Of a DNA stretch of 64,000 nucleotides, positions 8,453 through 15,519 are shown piece after piece. Location of the stretch: positions 372,001-436,000 of the forward strand of contig NZ_MZXW01000050.1 of NCBI RefSeq assembly GCF_004123905.1. Direction: 5' to 3'. The notes under the pieces were generated by a model. That model ran no database searches and was not told the DNA's origin. It saw nothing but the letters and a program-made list of their open reading frames with translations. The stretch comes from Bradyrhizobium betae. GTDB taxonomy: Bacteria; Pseudomonadota; Alphaproteobacteria; Rhizobiales; Xanthobacteraceae. Each line of letters begins with the position of its first letter. Positions within the stretch are counted from its first letter, which is position 1. Made by a program: the position numbers and the translations under genes.

Positions 8453-8809
8453 TTAGGGATGCGGCACGATCTGGTACGGCGTCGTGTAGGGCTCGACGCG
8501 AAGCGAGGCGTTGGCCAACAGCCCGATTCTGGCGGTCGGCGCCTGCTGTAATTCGCCGTTGGGGCCCCGGTGCACGTTGTATTGCCAGACGGTGAGATCG
8601 CCCTTCTGCGCCAGCGCGTGTGCAATCGCGCTCGCATCATTGCCGCCGAGTGCCTGAAGCTCTTCCGCCGACAATCCGACGACGATTTCATCCTTGATGG
8701 TGACGATCTTGAACAGGTTCATCTTGGTCTCCTGCGCCCATGCGCCTTGTATCGAGAGGGTGAGAAGCGCAACCGCGGCGCCCTTGATGAGATCGCAGCG
8801 AGAAAGCAT
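8453..8809 (-). CDS. Small secreted hypothetical protein
   Basis: A 118-residue protein with an N-terminal signal peptide (KGAAVALLTLSIQGAWA, likely cut after AWA-Q). The mature part has no motif I recognise. ATG 8809 is chosen because AAAGGAC precedes it; the frame could extend to 8929 but that part looks random. It ends 46 bases beyond the stop of the DUF6456-like gene, convergent with it. Periplasmic location is inferred. Confidence 0.68.
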   Translation of the reverse strand: MLSRCDLIKGAAVALLTLSIQGAWAQETKMNLFKIVTIKDEIVVGLSAEELQALGGNDASAIAHALAQKGDLTVWQYNVHRGPNGELQQAPTARIGLLANASLRVEPYTTPYQIVPHP

Positions 8810-9006
8810 GCCGTCGTCCTTTGGTGCTGACGCGCGCCCGAATCGGTTTGAGTCCATCAGCCATGGCGCCCGTGATCTGCGTGGCCGGTTCGCAACCGCT
8901 TGGTCGTCCGATCCTAGACGACGGTTCATGCGCCGAAATATATCGGAAGCGATGAACCTCGATGCGAAGCGATGAGTCCAAGCCGAGAGCTCGAGGGGAT
9001 ATGCAG

Positions 9007-9474
9007 ATGAAATTCGCCGCGACTGTGGTTTGCCTTCTCGTGTCGGTCGGCGCCGCAGGCACCGCTGCGGCCGCCGACCCCTTCTACATCGGCACCTGGA
9101 CAGTCACTGCCGCCGTGGTCGCGCCTTGGGCTGATCCGCAACGCAAGCCTGACGGCACCGAGCGGGCGCGGCTGATGGGCAAGGCAGTGGTCTTGAAGGG
9201 TAGGGAGATCTCGGGACCACGGCCCTTTGCCTGCGCCAAGCCGCAGTACAAGGTGACGGATTACGGCCCCGACATGATCTTCCAGGGCGCTTTCGACGAG
9301 ATGCAACGTGCCGACAAGAAGGCCGATCCGAAGGCGCTTGCCATCTCGCTCGGCTTTGCCAGCGGTCCGATCAAGACCCTGGAGACCGGCTGCGAGATCG
9401 ACGTTCATTTCACCGACGATACAACCGCCGAGATCGGACTCAACAATTACGTGTATACGCTGAAAAAGCGCTAG
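9007..9474 (+). CDS. Secreted hypothetical protein, possibly a small beta-barrel
   Basis: A 155-residue protein with a classic signal peptide (MKFAATVVCLLVSVGAAG, cut around AAAA-DPFY). The mature domain starts DPFYIGTWTVTAAVVAPW, then alternates short strands and ends NNYVYTLKKR, a pattern seen in small lipocalin-like periplasmic proteins; two cysteines (ACAK, GCEID) could pair. I take ATG 9007 because the AGGGG at 8994 is too close to the alternative ATG 9001. Function unknown. Confidence 0.72.
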   Translation: MKFAATVVCLLVSVGAAGTAAAADPFYIGTWTVTAAVVAPWADPQRKPDGTERARLMGKAVVLKGREISGPRPFACAKPQYKVTDYGPDMIFQGAFDEMQRADKKADPKALAISLGFASGPIKTLETGCEIDVHFTDDTTAEIGLNNYVYTLKKR

Positions 9475-9852
9475 GCGGTGCGCCGATGTCCATTCTTGTT
9501 GGAAACAGGGCGAAACGCTGCGCCGGTTGACAGCGATAACGGCCGTGTGCGTGATGCGTGCTGCTTCTTGACGCAGGCGGGTGACGGCGGTTCATATTCC
9601 TGTTATCCGGATTTGCCGTGCTGCGATGCAGACGAAGCATCGCTCAGCCGGTGGTTGGGCTTGCCGGAGGGGTTGTTCCTTGGCATAATTACAACCTGCT
9701 TGGTCCGTTTGGATATGTAGTCCAGCGTGCTACCCCGCCGGGGCCCCTCCGGCCGAGAGTTTGTCCCGGGCATGGCGTCCGGTTCTGGCGTTAGGCTCTC
9801 GAGTGGGAGCCCATGGCTGATCAGGAAAGCCGATGCTTGTCATAGGTGCGAG
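9475..9852. other. Intergenic stretch without a supported gene
   Basis: About 380 bases. Two open frames (9478-9720 and the upstream extension of the next gene) lack ribosome binding sites and have Cys-rich or random-looking translations, so I do not call them. No clear terminator, promoter pair or repeat was recognised. Confidence 0.45.
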
Positions 9853-10038
9853 ATGAAGAACCTCAATTTCGCGGCTGAACTGCACCTTAAGCTTGGCGCA
9901 CCTGCGAGCGGCACTGTCGAGAGCCTGCGCCTGCTCCGCGCATTTTTGAAGCTCGCGCCTCGACAGCGTTTTGAGGTTATCAAGCTTGTCGAAGACCTCG
10001 CCACCGAAGAAGCCCTTCCCGAACACCCCCTGTCCTGA
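9853..10038 (+). CDS. Very small hypothetical protein
   Basis: A 61-residue frame starting MKNLNFAAELHLKLGAP, with a helical middle (LRLLRAFLKLAPRQRFEVIKLVEDL). The composition is protein-like and contrasts with the upstream part of the same frame, which is why the start is put at 9853. An AGGTG lies seven bases upstream. No domain recognised; coding status is probable but not certain. Confidence 0.45.
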   Translation: MKNLNFAAELHLKLGAPASGTVESLRLLRAFLKLAPRQRFEVIKLVEDLATEEALPEHPLS

Positions 10039-10177
10039 GCCGGGCCGCGCGCCCTAGGCCTTATCCTCCGTTTTCCTGCCCAAGCCGGCCCGCCGGGGAC
10101 GTTTGCCCCGGGGCTAGCCGCTGGAAGGCGGTCCGGCAAGTGTGGTATTCAGCTAAGAAAAAGGGAGGAGTGCGACC

Positions 10178-10519
10178 ATGATCGAACCGAAGCTCGAAGT
10201 TCCGGCCGAACTGCGCGACCTGGCCGAGAAGACGATCGACCAAGCCGAAAAGGCATTTGGCATGTTTTTCGACGCGGCCACCAAATCGATGACGTCGGTC
10301 CCCGGAGCAGGCACCGAGGTGTCGAAGCAGGCGCTCGCTTTCACTGAGCAGAACATGAAGTCGGCGTTCGAGCACGCACGCAAGCTCGTTCACGCGACCG
10401 ACCTTCAGGAGGCGATGCGAATCCAGTCCGACTTCCTGCGCAGTCAGTTCACCAGCGCCGGGGACCACATGCGTCAGATGACCGGCAGCTTCATGCAACC
10501 CGGCAAGGGGAAGTCCTGA
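10178..10519 (+). CDS. Phasin family protein
   Basis: A 113-residue amphipathic helical protein of the phasin family, which coats polyhydroxybutyrate granules in the cytoplasm. Features: VPAELRDLAEKTIDQAEKAF, then FDAATKSM, EVSKQALAFTEQNMKSAFEHARKL (split across 50-73), typical of rhizobial phasins. Ribosome binding site GGGAGGAG before ATG 10178. No polyester synthase gene is nearby, which is common for phasin paralogues. A related non-granule structural role is possible. Confidence 0.87.
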   Translation: MIEPKLEVPAELRDLAEKTIDQAEKAFGMFFDAATKSMTSVPGAGTEVSKQALAFTEQNMKSAFEHARKLVHATDLQEAMRIQSDFLRSQFTSAGDHMRQMTGSFMQPGKGKS

Positions 10520-10649
10520 TTTCCGGCGTGTATACAGCGTGCCCACAAATTGATCTTGCGCGGCGCGGTGATCCGCACTTCGATGTTGATGCAGGTCCAT
10601 GATGGGCCACCGAATGGTCCTCATTCGCCGTCCATCATCCTTTCTGCTG

Positions 10650-10675
10650 ATCCCTGTCGGTCCTCCGGCAGGGAT
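10650..10675 (+). terminator. Hairpin after the phasin gene, weak terminator candidate
   Basis: ATCCCTGTCGG and CCGGCAGGGAT form a near-perfect 11-base stem around a TCCT loop, followed by TTTG only. The stem is good but the T-run is short, so termination is uncertain. Confidence 0.35.
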
Positions 10676-10709
10676 TTGCAGTTTGTGGGTGTCGCGATTG
10701 GCCGGCGCC

Positions 10710-11036
10710 CTACGGACGCAGCGATCCGATATACGCGGCGATGTCGCCGGCTTCGGTCCGGCTCAGGGGAAAGTCCGGCATCTTCGGATGCGGGTCGAGC
10801 AGGAACAAAGCGAGCCTCTCCGGACTAAAGTCCGGCCGGCGCGCAACCGATGCAAACGAGGGGACGTCGGCGCTCGCCTGGGCCTGCCCGCTCGCCACGA
10901 CGTGGCAGCTTGCACACCATCGCTTGGCGAGGTCGGCACCATGCCCGGCATCGGCGGCGAGAGCGGACGACGTGCCGCAGCTCGAGGCCACGGGAAGCAG
11001 CAGGCAATTCGTCTCAAATGCCGATGCATCGGGCAA
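10710..11036 (-). CDS. Small c-type cytochrome, possibly with a damaged signal peptide
   Basis: A class I cytochrome c domain with heme motif CASCH and the distal Met region PKMPDFPLS, ending DIAAYIGSLRP. It would act as a periplasmic electron carrier. The only in-frame start is TTG 11036, giving an N-terminus (MPDASAFETNCLLLPVASS) that lacks the positive charges of a signal peptide. An ATG at 11028 in another frame gives MHRHLRRIACC, a proper charged n-region that would join the hydrophobic LLLPVASS after a one-base shift. So an N-terminal frameshift is plausible. The heme domain itself is intact. Confidence 0.72.
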   Translation of the reverse strand: MPDASAFETNCLLLPVASSCGTSSALAADAGHGADLAKRWCASCHVVASGQAQASADVPSFASVARRPDFSPERLALFLLDPHPKMPDFPLSRTEAGDIAAYIGSLRP

Positions 11037-11306
11037 TCTTGATGCGTTCGCTTGCGGCCACCATGTTCATCCGCAGCACGATCCCGGAAACTGGGAGAGA
11101 TCGATCCGGGCGATGATCGACCGCAGCAGCCTTCGAACGGAACGATAGACATGCCGCGCGAATGCCGGCGTCTTTGCCGCGCGCAGGCCAAGACGTTTCA
11201 TATCAAAGCTTTCTGTGTAGTGCGACACGTGCCTCTCCGGGATGGTGAGACCTTCCTAGCCTGGTCGGCCGGGAACTGCCTTGATCTGTCGCAAAGCTTT
11301 TTCCGG

Positions 11307-12137
11307 CTAATAGTCGCCTGGGTTCATGATCATCGGGCTTTTTGTGTCGACCGGCGCTAGCGCGCTGCTGGCGCTGTCACGCAGGAATCGGTCGAGCGTC
11401 TCCTGGATCTTCTCCTTGACCGCATCAGGGCCACGGTCGCTCATCTCGGTATGCTGCGCACCGGTGTGGACGATGTCGATGCCGCGCGCCTTGGCTTCTT
11501 CCGGCGTCGGCAGCACGCCCGGGTCCGTGACGAAATGCGGATCCTTCGAGCGGAACGACAGGATCTTCATGTTGTCGCTGAGGACGAACGGCACCCGCAG
11601 ATTGTCGAGTGTGATCACTTTCGACACCAGCTCCGGGTGCTGACGGGCGACGTACATTGATACGTCGCCGCCGTTGGAATGTCCGACGAGCGTGATGTGG
11701 TCGTAGTCGACGTTCTCCTGCCGCCTCTTCAGTTCGCCCAGCGCGAAAAGGATGTTGGCCTCGCAGCGGATATAGACTTCGCGTCGGCCGACATATTGCT
11801 GGCCGACATGGGTCATCAGCGGCGGATCGCTCGGCAGGTCCTGCTGGATGCTGGCAACGAGATAGCCGCGCGCCGCGAGCACGTTGGCGAGGAAGGAATA
11901 TTCGGTGGCCTTGACGGTGTTGCCGTTGCTGATGATGGCAAGCGGCAGCTTCCAGAGGCGGAGATTGGCCTTGGTCTCGTAATCGCGCCGCACCGCGATC
12001 TCGACCGTGATCGGCCGCTGGCGCGAGGCGTCGAACAGGGTCAAAATCTCATGGCGGATCGCGAACCGGCTAACGACGAAATATTCGCCGACGCCGAGAA
12101 CGCAAAGAAACGCCAGAATTGCAAACACCCTCTTCAT
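11307..12137 (-). CDS. Exported alpha/beta hydrolase
   Basis: A 276-residue protein with an N-terminal hydrophobic segment (VFAILAFLCVLGVGEYFVV; signal anchor or signal peptide) and an alpha/beta-hydrolase fold. The nucleophile elbow is GHSNGG (Ser near residue 153), followed by an Asp-containing strand and a His in GAQHTEM. An oxyanion-region PLAIISNGN lies near 65-73. Such proteins hydrolyse esters or similar bonds, probably in the periplasm. Substrate unknown. It stands alone. Confidence 0.83.
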   Translation of the reverse strand: MKRVFAILAFLCVLGVGEYFVVSRFAIRHEILTLFDASRQRPITVEIAVRRDYETKANLRLWKLPLAIISNGNTVKATEYSFLANVLAARGYLVASIQQDLPSDPPLMTHVGQQYVGRREVYIRCEANILFALGELKRRQENVDYDHITLVGHSNGGDVSMYVARQHPELVSKVITLDNLRVPFVLSDNMKILSFRSKDPHFVTDPGVLPTPEEAKARGIDIVHTGAQHTEMSDRGPDAVKEKIQETLDRFLRDSASSALAPVDTKSPMIMNPGDY

Positions 12138-12289
12138 GGTTCCGTCCCAATCACTTTCGATTGAAAATGGTCATTGGCAGCCCCGGATCGAGCGATCGTG
12201 AGCAGGTTACGGGATTAAATTTAGGCAAGTCTGTGAGCAAGGCCGCAAAAGGGCCGCATGAGGGAATGCGTCGCGCGAGGGGCTCGCAG

Positions 12290-14086
12290 CTAGAGGCAAC
12301 CGCCTCTGCCGCGCTCGGGGCAGAGCCGGAACGCGCTCGACAGCGTGAACAGGAAGCGCGGGCTGCGGCGCTCGTTGTCCGGCGCCCGGTAGCTCAAGGG
12401 GACGGCTACGCCGAGATCGGCCTGAATATCGTCCCACAGGAAGAACCGCACGCCCGCGCCTGCCGATGTCAGCGCCAGGCCGTCACTCAGCCGGTAACCG
12501 TCGTTCCAGACTGCGCCGGCGTCGCCGAAGGCGTAGAGCTGATAGCCGGTCCAGTAACGGAAATTGAGCTTCTGGTCGAAACGCACTTCAAGCGAGCCAG
12601 CCAGACCGTTGTCGCCGCTGATCTCGGCTGCGCCATAGCCCCGGCCGAAGGCCGCGCCGCCGAGATAGAATTGCTGCGAGGTGAACAGCGGCCGCGATGC
12701 CGTCTGGCTTGCCGCGGAGAGCTTGAGCGACCAGGCGTCGTTGAGCGTCTGGTAGCGGGTGAACCAGAGGTTCAGCACCGAGAAGTTCGACGCGGCGCCA
12801 TCGCGCGACAACAGATCGTCGTCGAAATGCGAAGCGCCGAAGACGTCGAGCCCCTGGCGATAGGTCAGCGTCGCGAAATTGGTGCCGCCGAAGCGATCCT
12901 GGAGCCGGTAGTCGGCAGTCAGGCTCGCAGTCCTGATGTGGTCGTTGTACCAGGGGCCGTAAAGATCGTGCTCGGACACATTGCTGAAGGTGCCTGCCAC
13001 GGTGAGCGTCAGCCCCGACGATTGCGACATGAAGGGCACGGTGCTCGCCCGCACCTCGAAAGCTTCGGTCGTGGTGATGTCGCTGTCGAGGCGGCGCGCA
13101 TCACCCGGGCGCACCGCACTGTACAGGACGGACGCACCGAGGCGGACGCCGTCGACGCCGACGGGCGCGTCATAGGACAGCCGTGCAAAGCCAAGCTCGC
13201 GCGGGTCGTTGGCAATGGTCGACAGGTTGACCGCCAGCGTGTCGCCAGGCGTGAGGTAGGAGTTGAATGCGCCCGTAGCATAGGTCTGCCAGGGACCGAC
13301 CGAGGAGGATCCGAGATTGTCCAGCCCGAACGACGTGAAGACGTACCAGGTCTTCAGATAGACGGTGAGGCGGAAGCGGCCGGTCGCGCCGCCGATCTCC
13401 TCCAGCGCGGTATCGGTGATTCGGACGCCCGGTCGGCCATTGATGAGGAACAGCTGGCGTTCGAGCGTTGCCAGGCGCGAGGGCTGCTCGGCCAGAACCG
13501 GGCCCAGCATCGGCCTCACACCGAATTGCTCGGCGCCTTCGCCTTTCAGCTCGGCCTGCACGATGGCGCCTTCGATCACCTGGATCCGGACCCGGCCATC
13601 AGCAATGTCCTGCGGCGGCACGATCGCCCGGCTCAGATGGAAGCCGGCGCCACGGTAGAGATCGCTGATTGAGCCGGCGATCGCGGCGAGGTCGGCCTGC
13701 GAGACCTTCTTGCCGAGATAGGGTTGATAGACCGCGGCGATGCGATCGCGGGAAATGGCGTGCGCGCCGCTGACATCGATGCCGCGCAGCACGAATTGCG
13801 GCTTCGTATCACCGCCGGTGTTGGGCTGGCCGACTTTCGGTAGCCTGACCGGAGGACGGCTCAGGGATTCCCGTTCGGTTTGGTTTTCAAAGTATTTCTC
13901 GGGCTGCCGTGGATCAAAGCCCGGCTGGTTCGCCTGCTGTGCGAAAGCCTGCGGAATGCTCGTAAAAATTGGTGCCAAGAGCACCAATGCGGCAAGGAGA
14001 TGCCGCTTCTCAAGGCACGCAGCGAACCGGTCTCCGTAGTTTGACGGAGATCTTCCTGTGAGGCCGCAAGAGCTCGTTAGCTGCAT
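12290..14086 (-). CDS. Two-partner secretion pore, ShlB/FhaC/HecB family (TpsB)
   Basis: A 598-residue outer-membrane protein. After an extended signal peptide ending IPQAFA-QQ (about residue 49) comes a POTRA region (FVLRGIDVSGAHAISRDRI to VRIQVIEGAIVQAEL, about 98-180) and then a Tyr/Phe-rich beta barrel. The conserved loop-6 motif is present as FGRGYGAAEISGDNG, and the last strand ends in a normal fashion. TpsB proteins export a large TpsA exoprotein; no TpsA gene is in the window. It is divergent from the FecR-domain gene, suggesting a joint surface-structure locus. Confidence 0.9.
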   Translation of the reverse strand: MQLTSSCGLTGRSPSNYGDRFAACLEKRHLLAALVLLAPIFTSIPQAFAQQANQPGFDPRQPEKYFENQTERESLSRPPVRLPKVGQPNTGGDTKPQFVLRGIDVSGAHAISRDRIAAVYQPYLGKKVSQADLAAIAGSISDLYRGAGFHLSRAIVPPQDIADGRVRIQVIEGAIVQAELKGEGAEQFGVRPMLGPVLAEQPSRLATLERQLFLINGRPGVRITDTALEEIGGATGRFRLTVYLKTWYVFTSFGLDNLGSSSVGPWQTYATGAFNSYLTPGDTLAVNLSTIANDPRELGFARLSYDAPVGVDGVRLGASVLYSAVRPGDARRLDSDITTTEAFEVRASTVPFMSQSSGLTLTVAGTFSNVSEHDLYGPWYNDHIRTASLTADYRLQDRFGGTNFATLTYRQGLDVFGASHFDDDLLSRDGAASNFSVLNLWFTRYQTLNDAWSLKLSAASQTASRPLFTSQQFYLGGAAFGRGYGAAEISGDNGLAGSLEVRFDQKLNFRYWTGYQLYAFGDAGAVWNDGYRLSDGLALTSAGAGVRFFLWDDIQADLGVAVPLSYRAPDNERRSPRFLFTLSSAFRLCPERGRGGCL

Positions 14087-14215
14087 GATTTTTCTTAGTT
14101 TTTTATGGTCAATGATTGGTTAATGCCGCTGCTCCGCTCGCCGCGTCCCGCTAATTCTCTCTTGAGTGATTTCCGATACTCCCCGGTCCGGCTGTAACGC
14201 GGACTGAGGATCGTC

Positions 14216-15457
14216 ATGCTCGGCAGAATTGGAATGCGGTGCGGCTTCGCGGCGGCGCTGATCCTGGGAATGGCTTCCGCTGCATTTGCTGCGGAGGATG
14301 GCGTCTGGTCAGTCAGTAAAGCCACCGGCGAGGTCTGGCTTGCCGCCAACGGCGTGCAGCCTGTGTCGCTGACCCCGGAAGGGACGCTGAAGGCCGGTGA
14401 TACCATTCGCACCGGACGCAACGGACGCGTGCTGCTGGTCCGCGGTGAGGAATCGATCCTGATCTCCCCCAACTCGGTGGTCGGCTTGCCGGCCGAGAAG
14501 AAGGAGGGGCTCTCGACCACCATCATCCAGCAGGCGGGGTCGATCCTGCTCGAGGTCGAGAAGCGCAACGTCAAGCATTTCGAGGTCGAGACGCCCTATC
14601 TCGCTGCCGTGGTCAAGGGAACGCAGTTCAGCGTGACCGTCGGCGCAGGCAGCACCAAAGTCGGCGTGCTCCGGGGCCAGGTCGAAGTCTCCGACTTCAA
14701 GACGGGACAGATTGCCCAGGTCATGCCGGGACAAGCGGCCACGGCCTTTGAGCACGGCAAGCCCGGCCTCAGCCTGAGCGGCGCCGGGACCCTCAATCCG
14801 ATCGAGCAAGGCAAGCCGCGTGCCTCGACGATCGAGCGAACTCCCGTGCCGAAATCGGGCCTGTCCGCGCCACGCAACGCGGCCAACGGTCATGCGATCC
14901 ATGCGCTCGGTCCGATCGACAAGGGGACCAAGGCAGCTGGTACGCCGATGCAGTCGCATCAGGCGGCTGGAGGTCAGGCACCCAAGGGCGGCGTCGTGCG
15001 CATATCGAGCTCGCTCGGAGAGGTGAAGCTGAACTTCCACAAGGTCACGAATGGTCTCGCCCACGGCGCGGTTGCGCCGGGCCATGTACGTAACGCCGCG
15101 AACCCAAGCACCGGCACAGCTACGGTGTGGAGCGAAAGCTCGACAAGCACGACCACCACGGCCTCGAATAGCTCCGCCGTAACAGCGGTCGTCGCGAGCA
15201 GCAGTGCATCCACCGCCAGCGCCACATCGGCGTCGTCGAGTGCGACGACAACCACTATTGCGACCACCGCGGGTTCAACCAGCAATGTGTCCAGCGGAAG
15301 CTCGGGGAGCGGAAGCAGCGGGACTGGCGCGACCGGCAACGGGAGCAGCGGCACCGGCGACAATGGCAACAGCGGTAACGGCAACAACGGCAATAACGGC
15401 AATAACGGCAATAATGGCAATAATGGCCATCACTACGGTTGGTACAAGCATCACTAG
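14216..15457 (+). CDS. FecR-domain secreted protein with low-complexity tail
   Basis: A 413-residue protein: signal peptide (AAALILGMASAAFA), then a FecR domain (about 30-175, with TIRTGRNGRVLLVRGEES and FEVETPYLAAVVKGTQFSV, the family core), a basic linker, a Ser/Thr/Ala-rich stretch (about 300-360) and a Gly/Asn tail with NNG repeats ending HHYGWYKHH. FecR domains of this stand-alone type occur next to CHASE2 proteins and adhesin export genes. GAGGATC precedes ATG 14216. The role is likely periplasmic sensing or envelope structure, not iron-dicitrate signalling, since no sigma factor or TonB receptor is adjacent. Confidence 0.88.
   Translation: MLGRIGMRCGFAAALILGMASAAFAAEDGVWSVSKATGEVWLAANGVQPVSLTPEGTLKAGDTIRTGRNGRVLLVRGEESILISPNSVVGLPAEKKEGLSTTIIQQAGSILLEVEKRNVKHFEVETPYLAAVVKGTQFSVTVGAGSTKVGVLRGQVEVSDFKTGQIAQVMPGQAATAFEHGKPGLSLSGAGTLNPIEQGKPRASTIERTPVPKSGLSAPRNAANGHAIHALGPIDKGTKAAGTPMQSHQAAGGQAPKGGVVRISSSLGEVKLNFHKVTNGLAHGAVAPGHVRNAANPSTGTATVWSESSTSTTTTASNSSAVTAVVASSSASTASATSASSSATTTTIATTAGSTSNVSSGSSGSGSSGTGATGNGSSGTGDNGNSGNGNNGNNGNNGNNGNNGHHYGWYKHH
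15364..15425 (+). repeat. In-frame 9-base tandem repeat coding NNG units
   Basis: Imperfect tandem copies of GGCAATAAC-type units encode a Gly/Asn tail at the C-terminus of the FecR-domain protein. All copies keep frame, so length variation would not break the gene. Confidence 0.8.
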
Positions 15458-15519
15458 AATCGCGCCGTCGCGATAGGGGGAGCACCTGGCGGCAAACGCC
15501 GTCGGTGCAGGGGAGCAAG

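Noticed and set aside
9478..9720. 80-residue open frame
   Set aside because: No ribosome binding site, Cys-rich unnatural composition.
12119..13672. Long 517-residue open frame on the plus strand
   Set aside because: It is antisense to the TpsB gene, Arg/Glu/Gly-rich, with no domain; a shadow of GC-rich codon use.
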